DNA of 33,637 nucleotides, from assembly GCA_964592115.1 (NCBI GenBank), contig CAZQCP010000022.1, positions 1 to 33,637 of the forward strand, written 5' to 3'. Source of the stretch: Sva-07 sp964592115. Lineage in GTDB: Bacteria > Actinomycetota > Acidimicrobiia > Acidimicrobiales > Ilumatobacteraceae. The notes beneath the pieces were generated by a model. That model was not told where the DNA came from and made no database searches. It saw only the letters and a list, made by a program, of their open reading frames with translations. Within the stretch, counting starts at the first letter, position 1. Each line of letters starts with the position of its first letter. The translations under genes and the position numbers were made by a program. This document shows positions 13,798-22,300 of this stretch, piece by piece.

Positions 13798-15243
13798 ATG
13801 TTCGACAACTTGTCCACCAGGCTCGAAGGCATCGTCAAGAAGCTCCGCGGCAAGGGGCGCCTGACGGAGGCCGACGTCGACGAGGTGATGCGCGAGATCC
13901 GCACCGCGCTCCTCGAAGCCGACGTCAACGTCACCGTCGTGCGCTCGATCTGCAACCGCATCCGGGAAGCGGCGATCGGCGCCACCCGTTCGCAGGCCCT
14001 CGACCCCGCTCAGCAGGTCGTCAAGGCGGTCAACGACGAGCTGACCCGTGCCCTCGGCGGCGAGACGCTCACGATCTCATATGCCTCCAAGCCCCCGACG
14101 GTCGTGCTGATGGCCGGCCTGCAGGGTTCCGGTAAGACGACGAACTCGGCCAAGCTCGCCTCCTGGTTCAAGGCGCAGGGCCGCCAGCCATTGCTCGTCG
14201 GTGCGGACCTGCAGCGTCCGGCAGCCGTCGAGCAGCTCCGCACGCTCGGTCGCCAGATCGACGTCCCCGTGTTCTCCGATCCGTCCGATCCGGTCAAGGC
14301 ATCGGCACTCGGACTCGAGGAGGCCAAGCGCCTCGGTCGCGACGTCGTCATCGTCGACACGGCCGGTCGCTTGTCGATCGACGCCGAGATGATGGCGCAG
14401 GTCCGCCAGATCTCCGACACCGTCAACCCCAACTACACGTTCCTCGTGATCGACGCGATGACCGGCCAGGACGCCGTGCAGACCGCCGAAGCGTTCCACG
14501 AGACGCTCGAGCTCGACGCCGTGATCATGTCGAAGATGGACGGCGATGCCCGCGGCGGCGCGGCGCTCTCGGTCAAAGAGGTCATCGGCCGACCGATCGC
14601 CTTCGCCTCCACGGGCGAGAAGCTGACCGAGTTCGAACAGTTCCATCCCGACCGCATGGCGGGGCGCATCCTCGGCATGGGCGACATGCTCACGCTGATC
14701 GAGCAGGCCGAACGGGCCTTCGAGACGGAACAAGCCGAAGAAGCCGCGGCGAAGTTGATGGAGGGCCAGTTCACCCTCGACGACTTCCTCGAACAGATGC
14801 AGCAGATCAAGAAGATGGGCTCGCTCGGCAGCCTCATGGGGATGATGCCGGGCATGCCCAAGGAGCTGAAGAACGCCAAGATCGACGACGACGACCTCAA
14901 GCCGATCGAGGCGATCATCCGCTCGATGACGCGTGACGAACGGGCGAACCCGGTGATCATCAACGGCAGCCGTCGACAGCGCATCGCCAACGGTTCGGGC
15001 ACCCAGGTCGGTGACGTGAACCGCCTCGTCAAGCAGTTCAACGAGATGCAGAAGATGATGAAGCGCATGGGCATGGCGGGCAAGCCCACCAAGAAGGGCA
15101 AGAAGGGCCGCAAGGGATCGGGGCCCAAGGGCCGCGGCCTGCCGCCCGGGCTCCTCGACCCGAACGCGCTCGGTGGCATGGATCTGCCCGGTCTGCCCGG
15201 CATGCCCAACATGCCCGGCCTCCCCGGCGTGCCGAAACGGTAG
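13798..15243 (+). CDS. ffh: Signal recognition particle protein Ffh
   Basis: Ffh is the GTPase subunit of the bacterial signal recognition particle; it binds signal sequences and 4.5S RNA. The 481-residue protein has an N domain (MFDNLSTRLEGIVKKLRGKG), G1 AGLQGSGKTTNSAKLA near residue 106, DTAGR near 186, TSKMDGDARGGAALS-type G4 near 241, and a methionine-rich M domain from about 300 to 440. A C-terminal extension has a Lys/Gly-rich stretch and a repeated Gly-Leu-Pro-Gly-Met-Pro pattern (MDLPGLPGMPNMPGLPGVP). The gene for 4.5S RNA is not seen in this window. Directly after the stop lies a long inverted-repeat element. Confidence 0.97.
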   Translation: MFDNLSTRLEGIVKKLRGKGRLTEADVDEVMREIRTALLEADVNVTVVRSICNRIREAAIGATRSQALDPAQQVVKAVNDELTRALGGETLTISYASKPPTVVLMAGLQGSGKTTNSAKLASWFKAQGRQPLLVGADLQRPAAVEQLRTLGRQIDVPVFSDPSDPVKASALGLEEAKRLGRDVVIVDTAGRLSIDAEMMAQVRQISDTVNPNYTFLVIDAMTGQDAVQTAEAFHETLELDAVIMSKMDGDARGGAALSVKEVIGRPIAFASTGEKLTEFEQFHPDRMAGRILGMGDMLTLIEQAERAFETEQAEEAAAKLMEGQFTLDDFLEQMQQIKKMGSLGSLMGMMPGMPKELKNAKIDDDDLKPIEAIIRSMTRDERANPVIINGSRRQRIANGSGTQVGDVNRLVKQFNEMQKMMKRMGMAGKPTKKGKKGRKGSGPKGRGLPPGLLDPNALGGMDLPGLPGMPNMPGLPGVPKR

Positions 15244-15253
15244 GCCCGGTCAG

Positions 15254-15386
15254 ATTGCATCCGGGGTCAGACACCACATGCAACGGATTGCATCCGGGGT
15301 CAGACACCACATGCAACAACGCACGAGCGCTTGGCCGGTCAACATCATGTGTGCCGTTGCATGTGGTGTCTGACCCCGGATGCAAT
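15254..15386. repeat. 31-bp inverted-repeat element with an extra solo unit
   Basis: Three copies of one 31-bp unit lie here: 15254-15284, 15287-15317 (direct, separated by GG) and 15356-15386 (inverted). The last two are perfect inverted arms around a 38-bp core (15318-15355) and would form a 31-bp stem. A second element, reversed, lies at 1-79. Position: 10 bp after the ffh stop and 27 bp before the rpsP -10. It could serve as a terminator between ffh and rpsP and is probably a member of a dispersed repeat family. Confidence 0.92.
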
Positions 15387-15412
15387 CGAGTGTGAGATCG
15401 GGGGAGCGGCGC

Positions 15413-15418
15413 TAGCCT
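15413..15418 (+). promoter_or_regulatory. -10 element of rpsP operon (TAGCCT)
   Basis: TAGCCT would start transcription near 15425, giving a leader of about 30 nt with AGGAG (15440-15444) before the rpsP ATG. Unlike most units here, this ribosomal operon is not leaderless. Confidence 0.55.
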
Positions 15419-15456
15419 TGCCACGTTCTCAATCGCAGCAGGAGTATCGATTTCAG

Positions 15457-15741
15457 ATGGCAGTGAAGTTGCGGCTCACCCGCATCGGCAAGAAGAAGCA
15501 GCCGCAGTATCGCATCGTCGCGGCCGACGCCCGTTCGCCCCGTGATGGCCGATTCATCGAGATCCTCGGTCACTACGACCCCCGTCAGGACCCCTCGGTG
15601 CTGACCGTCGACAACGACAAGGCGGTCAAGTGGCTCGGCGAAGGCGCTCAGCCCACCGAACGGGTCGCCAAGCTGTTGAAGATCTCGGGTGCGATGGAGC
15701 AGTTCGAGAGCAGCAAGGCCGGCGCCAAGGCGTCGACGTGA
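15457..15741 (+). CDS. rpsP: 30S ribosomal protein S16
   Basis: The 94-residue basic protein begins MAVKLRLTRIGKKKQPQYRIVAAD, the standard S16 N-terminus. It continues with SPRDGRFIEILGHYDP and the conserved VKWLGEGAQPTERV segment. Length is normal with a short C-terminal tail. An open frame extends upstream through the repeat element but is not conserved. The ATG is preceded by an AGGAG motif 12 nt away. The stop overlaps the next gene's GTG (GTGA), so S16 and the KH protein are coupled. This is the first gene of rpsP-khpA-rimM-trmD, a classical ribosome and tRNA maturation operon. Confidence 0.97.
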   Translation: MAVKLRLTRIGKKKQPQYRIVAADARSPRDGRFIEILGHYDPRQDPSVLTVDNDKAVKWLGEGAQPTERVAKLLKISGAMEQFESSKAGAKAST

Positions 15742-16028
15742 GCGATGTCGAGACCGCCGCGAGCGGCTCGGACGCCACCGCTGCCCAGGCGCCGACCGCG
15801 GTCGCCGTCCTGACCCACATCGTCAGCTCGATCGTCGATGATCCGGCCGCCGTGTCGGTCGAGGTCGACGACACGGGCCGCCGCCTCACGCTCAACGTCC
15901 GCGTCGGTGAAGGTGACCTCGGCCGCGTGATCGGTCGGCGTGGCCGCACCGCGGCGAGCATCCGCACCGTCACGCGCGCCGCGGCGAGCAAGGACGATGT
16001 CGAGATCGACATCGAATTCCTCGACTGA
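15738..16028 (+). CDS. khpA: KH-domain RNA-binding protein KhpA
   Basis: This 96-residue protein follows rpsP, as in nearly all Gram-positive bacteria (Rv2908c, YlqC/KhpA). The KH core is visible: EGDLGRVIGRRGRTAASIRT contains the GxxG loop as GRRG. The N-terminal 20 residues are low complexity. KhpA binds RNA, often with KhpB, and affects cell size and division in some species. The GTG start overlaps the rpsP stop as GTGA, and the preceding frame is only an extension within rpsP. Confidence 0.92.
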   Translation: MSDVETAASGSDATAAQAPTAVAVLTHIVSSIVDDPAAVSVEVDDTGRRLTLNVRVGEGDLGRVIGRRGRTAASIRTVTRAAASKDDVEIDIEFLD

Positions 16029-16034
16029 GCTGAC

Positions 16035-16538
16035 TTGACCGGCGACGGCCTGCTCGAAGTCGGTCACATCCGCCGAGCCCACGGGTTGCGCGGCGAGGTC
16101 TTCGTCCAGCTGCTCAGCGACTCCGACGAGCGAGTCGCGCCCGGGGCAGAGCTCTTCGCCGGCGATCTGCAACTCACCGTGGAATCCTCCCGCCGGGCGT
16201 CCAACGGCCGCCGCGTGGTGAAGTTCGCACAGATCCCGGACCGCACGGCGGCGGAGCGGTTCGCCAACCAGTTGCTTCATGGGCATCCGGCCGACGATGC
16301 CGATGCGCTGTGGGTGCATGAACTGATCGGTTCACGCGTCGTCGAAGGTGACGGCACCGAGCGCGGCACGTGCGTGGCTGTCGTCGCCAACCCTGCCGCC
16401 GACCTGCTCGAGCTCGACTCCGGCGCGCTCGTGCCGTCCAACTTCGTGCGATCGAGCACCGATGGCGTGATCGTCGTCGACGTCCCCGACGGTCTGTTCG
16501 AGCTCACCGACGACACCGGTGACCGCGGTGACGGCTGA
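16035..16538 (+). CDS. rimM: Ribosome maturation factor RimM
   Basis: RimM assists maturation of the 30S head. The 167-residue protein begins LLEVGHIRRAHGLRGEVFVQLLSD, the family N-terminal signature. The C-terminal PRC-barrel domain includes LIGSRVVEGDGTERGTC and ends FVRSSTDGVIVVDVPDGLFELTDD, close to the usual PxxxFV/IPDGL pattern. The start is TTG, 6 nt after khpA, without a good Shine-Dalgarno sequence; coupling to khpA is likely. It overlaps trmD, its near-universal partner. Confidence 0.94.
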   Translation: MTGDGLLEVGHIRRAHGLRGEVFVQLLSDSDERVAPGAELFAGDLQLTVESSRRASNGRRVVKFAQIPDRTAAERFANQLLHGHPADDADALWVHELIGSRVVEGDGTERGTCVAVVANPAADLLELDSGALVPSNFVRSSTDGVIVVDVPDGLFELTDDTGDRGDG

Positions 16539-17292
16539 CTCCGAGTCGCGGCGCACGTTGCGCATCGACGTGTTCACCATCTTCCCGGGCCTCGTCGACA
16601 CGTTCTGCACCGAGAGCCTGCTCGGCAAGGCGCGCCGCGACGGCCTGTTGGATCTTCGATGCCACGACATCCGCGAGCACACCGCTGACGTGCATCGCAC
16701 TGTCGACGACGCGCCCTTCGGCGGCGGCGCCGGCATGGTGATGCGCGCCCAACCGATCTTCGAGTCGGTCGAGGCCGCCGTCCCCCCACGCCCGCTGTTC
16801 CTGCTCGGCCCCGGCGGGCGCCGTTTCGACCAGACGCTGGCCGACGAGCTCGCCTCCGGTGACGGCTTCAGCCTTCTGTGCGGTCGCTACGAAGGCGTCG
16901 ACCATCGCGTGCGGCGGCATCTCGTGGACGACGAGTTGAGCGTCGGCGATGTCGTGCTGAGTGGAGGTGAGGTCGCGGCGTGCCTGGTCGTCGAGGCCGT
17001 CACCCGGCTGCGCGAGGGCGCGATGGGGAACGCGGAGAGCCCGGTGACCGAGAGCTTCGGCGCGCACGGCTTGCTGGAAGAACCGCAGTACACCCGTCCG
17101 GCCGACTTCCGGGGATGGACGGTCCCCGACGTGTTGCGCAGCGGCGACCATGCCCGCATCGAGCGCTGGCGGCGGGCGCAACGCCTGCACCGCACGCTGC
17201 GCGACCGGCCCGATCTGATCGAGAGGCGCGGCGAGTTGTCCGCTGCTGAGCTGCGCTTGTTGGAAGAGTTCCCCGCCGACCCGTATCATTGA
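16519..17292 (+). CDS. trmD: tRNA (guanine37-N1)-methyltransferase TrmD
   Basis: TrmD methylates G37 of tRNAs with a 36-37 GG and prevents +1 frameshifting. The protein has the entry motif RIDVFTIFPGLVDTF and the SPOUT trefoil-knot SAM-binding region FSLLCGRYEGVDHRV followed by VGDVVLSGGEVAACLVVEAVTRL, which contains the catalytic Asp-Glu region. Three starts are possible: GTG 16519 (257 residues, overlapping rimM by 20 nt), GTG 16528, or TTG 16558, which matches the usual family N-terminus best. I give the longest form. A short hairpin (17291-17307) overlaps the stop. Confidence 0.95.
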   Translation: MTAVTADSESRRTLRIDVFTIFPGLVDTFCTESLLGKARRDGLLDLRCHDIREHTADVHRTVDDAPFGGGAGMVMRAQPIFESVEAAVPPRPLFLLGPGGRRFDQTLADELASGDGFSLLCGRYEGVDHRVRRHLVDDELSVGDVVLSGGEVAACLVVEAVTRLREGAMGNAESPVTESFGAHGLLEEPQYTRPADFRGWTVPDVLRSGDHARIERWRRAQRLHRTLRDRPDLIERRGELSAAELRLLEEFPADPYH

Positions 17293-17307
17293 CCGGCCCA
17301 CCCGGTC
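17291..17307 (+). terminator. Hairpin at the trmD stop
   Basis: GACCGG (17291-17296) and CCGGTC (17302-17307) form a perfect 6-bp stem with a 5-nt loop that begins inside the trmD stop codon. With no T-run it may be a weak terminator or attenuator before rplS, or may protect the 3' end. Confidence 0.35.
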
Positions 17308-17376
17308 CGCCCGGCTGGCGTCGCGCAATCCGCGTCGACGACCTGACGACAGGGCCCGAGCATGCAGGTAGACGCC

Positions 17377-17724
17377 ATGAAAGCCACCGACCTCATCGAC
17401 AACGATTCGCTGCGCACCGACATCCCGGACTTCCAGGCCGGCGATGAGCTGAAGGTTCACGTGCGCGTCGTCGAGGGTGGCAAGGAGCGCGTCCAGGTGT
17501 TCCAGGGTGACGTGATCGGCCGCCAGGGCGGCGGCATCCACGAGACCTACACCGTCCGCAAGCTCAGCTACGGCGTGGGAGTCGAGCGGACGTTCCCGCT
17601 GCACACGCCGACCGTGCAGAAGATCGAGGTCGTCAAGCGCGGCGACGTGCGGCGCGCCAAGCTGTACTACCTGCGCGACCGCCGCGGCAAGGCCGCCAAG
17701 ATCCGCGAGAAGCGCGAGTTCTGA
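17377..17724 (+). CDS. rplS: 50S ribosomal protein L19
   Basis: L19 lies at the 30S-50S interface. From ATG 17377 the protein is 115 residues and begins MKATDLIDNDSLRTDIPDFQAGDELKV, matching the family; an upstream in-frame ATG at 17362 adds only MQVDA. The conserved core VVEGGKERVQVFQGDVIGRQGGGIHETYTVRKLSYGVGVERTFP-type block (about residues 31-74) and the basic end RRAKLYYLRDRRGKAAKIREK are present. The order trmD-rplS is standard. In many relatives lepB and rnhB come next, but here yraN follows directly. Confidence 0.96.
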   Translation: MKATDLIDNDSLRTDIPDFQAGDELKVHVRVVEGGKERVQVFQGDVIGRQGGGIHETYTVRKLSYGVGVERTFPLHTPTVQKIEVVKRGDVRRAKLYYLRDRRGKAAKIREKREF

Positions 17725-17733
17725 TCGCCCCGA

Positions 17734-17797
17734 ACATCTCGGGCAGATACATCTCGGGCAGATTCGTTCCGGAAAGCGGGAAGATTCTGACCCAGAT
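17734..17797. repeat. 47-bp palindromic element, copy 2, with 15-bp tandem duplication
   Basis: Positions 17751-17797 align without gaps to the element at 10012-10058, sharing ATCTCGG, TTCGT, CGGGAAGAT and an AGAT end. The inverted arms are less perfect. The left end is preceded by a tandem 15-bp direct repeat, ACATCTCGGGCAGAT at 17734-17748 and 17749-17763. The element starts 10 bp after the rplS stop. Nothing else is evident in the 187-bp gap before yraN. Confidence 0.75.
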
Positions 17798-17911
17798 CGG
17801 TGGGACGGGCGGCTGAGAGCCATCCGCCTGATGCCGCCCTCGCCCGCGTCGTCGCGGTGCTCCCTCGGGCTGAACGGCCCCTCCACACGCGAACGTCGTC
17901 GGAGGTGGGCC

Positions 17912-18277
17912 ATGCCGGCCGAACATCAACGCAGTCATCTGTCCAACCGCGCCCGCGGGCAGTGGGGTGAGGACCTCGCCGCTCGCCACTACACACGCGC
18001 CGGATACGAGATCCTCGATCGCAACTGGCGCTGCGATCTCGGCGAGCTCGACCTCGTCGTCACACGCGGGGACCTGACCGTGTTCAGCGAGGTGAAGACC
18101 CGTCGAACCGATGCATTCGGGCCGCCTGCGGCGGCGGTGACGCCTGACAAGCAGCGCCGGATCTGCCGCCTCGCGTTCGAGTGGATGCGGTCCCACGGCA
18201 AGTACGGGCCGATCCGGTTCGACGTGGTCGCGATCACCGGGAGCGAACTCGAGCTGATCGAAGGAGCCTTCGAATAG
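17912..18277 (+). CDS. YraN/UPF0102 family nuclease-like protein
   Basis: This 121-residue protein belongs to UPF0102 (YraN), a small PD-(D/E)XK-fold family. The motif chain is RGQWGEDLAARHYTRAGYEILDRNW, GELDLVV (catalytic Glu and Asp) and VFSEVKTRR (the ExK part), followed by KQRRICRLAFEWM. The function is not firmly established; a role in DNA processing or recombination has been proposed from the fold. The ATG is chosen because GGAGGT (17901-17906) lies 5 nt before it, the best Shine-Dalgarno sequence in this part. Its place shortly after rplS fits actinobacterial order. Confidence 0.93.
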   Translation: MPAEHQRSHLSNRARGQWGEDLAARHYTRAGYEILDRNWRCDLGELDLVVTRGDLTVFSEVKTRRTDAFGPPAAAVTPDKQRRICRLAFEWMRSHGKYGPIRFDVVAITGSELELIEGAFE

Positions 18278-18304
18278 GCGTCTGGCTGCGCTCGGGAGCA
18301 GCGC

Positions 18305-18415
18305 TCAGCCGAGGAAGGCCCAGGCGAGCAATGCGATCGCCACGGCGACGGCGACGGCCACGAGCGCGTAGTCGGCCGACCGCGCTTTGAACTTCCGGTA
18401 CGGGTTGAAACCCAC
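18305..18415 (-). CDS. 36-residue single-pass membrane protein
   Basis: This short gene encodes 36 residues: a basic N-terminus (GFNPYRKFKARSADY) and one hydrophobic segment of about 20 residues (ALVAVAVAVAIALLAWAFLG), ending at a TGA. It has the look of a small tail-anchored or single-pass membrane protein with the basic end in the cytoplasm. The GTG start is preceded on the minus strand by GATACT (18423-18428) ending 7 nt away, the leaderless pattern used by neighbouring genes. It resembles short NPYRK-type membrane proteins I recall from other Actinomycetota, but I cannot confirm that. It lies between yraN and a divergent exported-protein gene. Confidence 0.65.
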   Translation of the reverse strand: MGFNPYRKFKARSADYALVAVAVAVAIALLAWAFLG

Positions 18416-18491
18416 GATGATCAGTATCGTCCGCCGGCCCGGCGACCGAAACTCGCGCCGACGGTGACCGGCCCGCGAGGCAGGCGATCGT

Positions 18492-18497
18492 TAGCCT
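18492..18497 (+). promoter_or_regulatory. -10 element of exported-protein gene (TAGCCT)
   Basis: TAGCCT ends 6 nt before GTG 18504, consistent with a leaderless mRNA. Confidence 0.6.
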
Positions 18498-18503
18498 GTT
18501 CGA

Positions 18504-19349
18504 GTGCACCTCCGGTTTGCGCGCGTCGCGTTCATCGCCGTGATCGCCTCGTGCGGTCTCGCCGCGCCTGTCGCCGCCCGCGCCGTACCGAGCGCGCCCG
18601 AGCCGACATCGCCGCCACCGACCACGCAGGCACCGGCGCCGACGATCCCCACCGAGTCCGGATCGCTGATCCCGATCCCCGTCGGCTGCCCGGTTCCCGA
18701 TCCGGCGGCGCTCGCGTTCGTCGGCACGATGGTCGGCAAGGACGACATCACCGAGACGGTGCGCTTCCGCATCGATCAATTGCGCGCCGGCTCGGGACGG
18801 CCCTGGGCGATCGACGGATTGATCGATGTCCGCTTCGGGCCCGACTACCGATTCTTGGACGAGGGTGAGCAGTACCTCGTCGGCGCTGGCTACGACCCGA
18901 CGTACGGAGTGCTGTCATCCAAGGTGCGTCCTGCCGAGCCCACGTTCGGTGGCAACGACGTCGTCGGCGTCGACGACGTCTCCATCGACTGCCCGGTCGT
19001 CGACGATCCCGTCCGCACCCTGTCGGTCGACGGGTCGAGCGTCGACTCGGGAGTGCTCAGCCTGCTCGTCGATGACAAGCGGCTGCTGCTCGCCACGCTC
19101 GCCGTCCCCACCGCGATCGCGTTCGCTGCGCTGCTCGCGCTCGTGGTCCTGAAGACGTTCGGTGTGCTCGCCGCCAAGGGCATGCTGCGACTCGGTCGAG
19201 CAGCCGTGACGCCCGTGCCCGACCACCGCGTGACACGGGTGCGCCGGCACCATGACGTACCCTCCCCGACGCACAACGTGTCGACGGCCGCCGACCCGGC
19301 ATCACGCTCGGGCGGCGACCGCGGCTCGCACCTCGTCGAGCGCCCCTGA
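18504..19349 (+). CDS. Exported, membrane-anchored protein of unknown function
   Basis: The 281-residue protein begins with a signal peptide (basic start, hydrophobic 8-21, likely cleavage after VAARA near 27). A Pro/Thr-rich linker (about 30-50) follows. The extracytoplasmic domain (60-190) has two cysteines, C62 and C163, which could form a disulfide. A second hydrophobic segment at 194-217 would anchor it, leaving a basic cytoplasmic tail. The fold is not recognised; VRFRIDQLRAG followed by IDVRFGPDYRFLDEGEQYLVGAG suggests a beta-rich, OB-like region. The last 48 bp overlap the end of the convergent addA-like gene. The start is fixed by the upstream -10. Confidence 0.75.
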   Translation: MHLRFARVAFIAVIASCGLAAPVAARAVPSAPEPTSPPPTTQAPAPTIPTESGSLIPIPVGCPVPDPAALAFVGTMVGKDDITETVRFRIDQLRAGSGRPWAIDGLIDVRFGPDYRFLDEGEQYLVGAGYDPTYGVLSSKVRPAEPTFGGNDVVGVDDVSIDCPVVDDPVRTLSVDGSSVDSGVLSLLVDDKRLLLATLAVPTAIAFAALLALVVLKTFGVLAAKGMLRLGRAAVTPVPDHRVTRVRRHHDVPSPTHNVSTAADPASRSGGDRGSHLVERP

Positions 19350-22300
19350 CCAGTCGGCAACCTCGATCTGCTCGGCCGGGCGGCCGGCAACGCAGTGCAC
19401 GAGGACGCCCCCGGTGACCGCCTCGCCGATGCCGACCTCCAGCGCCGCGCCGTAGGCGGCGAGCTGCAACCGATATCGGCCCACGCGTTCGGCCGCTTGG
19501 GCCCCGCCCGACCACTGATCGGTCTTGTAGTCGATGATCACCAGCCCGTTCGGGGTGCGTACGAGGAGATCGACGTATCCCTCGACGACCCGGTCGCCGA
19601 CCGGCGCGGCGACGAACAACTCACGCCAGTGGGGTGCCCCGTCGACCACCGACCGGACCACGGGGGCCTGCAGTGCCGAACGCGCCAGCGCGGCGACCTG
19701 ACCCTCGAGTCCGAGCACCCCTTCGGCGGCACACTGGGCGCGGGCCAGGTTGTCGATGTCGTGCCCGGTCGCGAGGTCACAGAACTGCAGCACGCCATGG
19801 ACGGCGCGACCGATGCTCGTGCCGTACCGCCCGCGCTGCCACGGTGGGAGCTCGACGTTGACGGGTTGCTTGTCGAGCCCGGGGTCGTCGGTCGTCGACT
19901 GCTCGTCGATTCCGGCCAACTCTTCGGACAGGCGGGTGGCGGCGATCCCGGTACGTCGAGCGGCGGCGGCGAGGGCGCGATCGCGTTCGCCGCGCCAGCG
20001 AACGGGGTCCGCCCACGGCAACTCGACGTCGCGTTGCACGTTCGGCACCGGCGTTGGTGGCGTGGCGGGATCAGGAGACAGACCCGGCCACCGACCGGCG
20101 TCGCCGACGGAGTGCAGCAGCTCGGCGCCCGACATCGCGTTCTCGTCGAGCTCGCCCGACTTGGGGAGCTGGCTGCGGTGGAGCGACACGACGAGATGGT
20201 CGACCGCACGGGTGCAGGCGACGTACAGCAGTCGCCGGCGTTCGGCGTCGCTCATCTGCTCGTCGATCGGGACGTGGGCGTCGAACACGCCCTCGTCGCC
20301 GCGTCCGGCCAACATCCACGTGTCGTCGGCCCACACGACCCCGTTCGTGGTCGAGCGCTTGGGGCGTGTGGTCATGCCGGCGACAACCGTGATCGGGAAC
20401 TCGAGGCCCTTCGCGGCGTGGATCGTCATGACGCTGACCGCGTCGTGGTCGTCTTCGGGCAGGATCGTGTCGGCCAGCCGGCTCTCCGACGCCTGCAGAC
20501 GAGCCCAGCCCAGGTATCGGCGCACGCCGTGACCACCGGCGTCCGCCCACGCCCGGGCCTGCTCGATCACGTAGCGCAGCCGGCGCCACGTATCGCGAGG
20601 GTCGCCGTCGATCAGTGCGAGGTCGAACGCCCGCCGCTCGTCGGCGATGGCCGCGAGCAGGTCGGCCGGTGCCACCCAGGCCACGCGTTCGGCGACCGAC
20701 CGGACGTGGGCGATGGCCTCGGCCACGGGGTGTACACCGAGGCCGTCAGGCGGCGGGGCGAACAGGTTCCACGAGCCGCGGGCACGCGCCCACTCCCAGA
20801 GCTCGACGTCGGTGATGCCGTAGAGCGGCGACCGGAGTGACTCGACCAACGCCAGCGCGTCGGTGGGGTCGTCCGCGGCACGGAGCGCCAACAACAGGTC
20901 GCGCACCTCGCGTGTGGCGTACACGACCGAGCTGTTCTCGGCGCGGTAGGGCACGCCGGCATCGCGCAGGGCGTGCTCCAGCGCGGGCAGCGAGATGCGA
21001 GTGGGGAGCAGGATGCAGATGTCGCCGGGACGGCACGGCCGGTGACGTCCGAGCGCCTCGTCGAACACGGCCCAGCCGGCGCCGAGCGCGGTCGAGACCG
21101 CCGCCGCGACGTCGGCTGCCTCCCGTGCCCGAAGCACGTCGGCACTCCCTTCACCCTCGAACGTGCCCGTGTGAGGAAGGTCGTGGTGGCGCTCTGCACC
21201 GAGCACCGTGACGCTGCCATGCCCGGTGGCATCGGTGCGCCGACACACGTCGAGCGCGCCGAACGCCGGCTGCGCTCCCGGTTGGAACGTGATCAGCCGG
21301 CCGAATACGTCGTTGACGAACTCGATCACCGCGCGCGTGGAGCGGAAGTTCGCCGACAACCATTCCCGATCCGCGCCGACCTGGTCGGCGGCGCCGAGAT
21401 ACTGAGCGATGTCGGCTCGCCGGAAGCGATAGATCGACTGCTTCGGGTCGCCGACGATGAACAGGCGGCCCGGTAGGGGACGCAGCTCTCGCCACGACCG
21501 TTCCGGCGCCTGCGCAGTGTCGTGCGGTGCCGCCGTGATCCGGACGGCCAGCTCCAGTTGGATCGGATCGGTGTCTTGGAACTCGTCGAGCAGCAGCCGC
21601 GGGTACCGCTCGTGCAGCGCCGCCCGGACGGTGGGCACCGTCGCCAGCAGCTGGCGCGCCAGCACGAGCAGGTCGTGGAACTCCAGCCGCCCAGCTCGCG
21701 CCCGGCTCGCGGCGCCGTCGAGCACGAACCGGCCGACGATCGCGCCGACGAGCAACCGGCGGTGTCGCCGCACGCGTTCCAACACGTCGGCAGCGAGCTG
21801 GCCCAACCGCGCCTCGTCGTGACGCAACGCTTCGAGACGGTCGGCGCCGTCGGCCCCGAACGCCGCCTTCCAATTCTGCTTGTTGCCCCTGGCACGCCGC
21901 CCCGTACGGCCGCCGGTCGAGGTCTCGATGTCGACGAGCGCTTCGAGCTTCGTGCGCAGCGTCTCGCCGCTCGCCGGGTCGATGCGGGTGGCGGACGTGC
22001 CGATCGCGGCGACCAGGTCGGCCTGCGCATCGTCGGGGGGCACCTGCGTCGTGGCGATGTGACGAGCGAGGTCGACCACCGCAGCGGTGTCGAGCTCGAA
22101 CGGTCCGGGCCCGTCGAGGTCGACGCGTTCGGCGACCAGGTCCCAGTTGGCGCGGAAGTCCTCCGCCATGCGGCGCATGCCGGTGGCGACGCCGAACCGA
22201 TCGAACTCGCACAGCTCGACGAGCGTGCGTCCGCCAGCCAGCGAGCCCGTCGTGGGGTCGGCCACGTCGAGTAGGCGGTCGAGCAGGTCGTGCCATTGTT

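Noticed and set aside
15254..15386. CRISPR array
   Set aside because: Only three units, one inverted, with spacers of 2 and 38 bp; no cas genes. The inverted arrangement points to a hairpin element.
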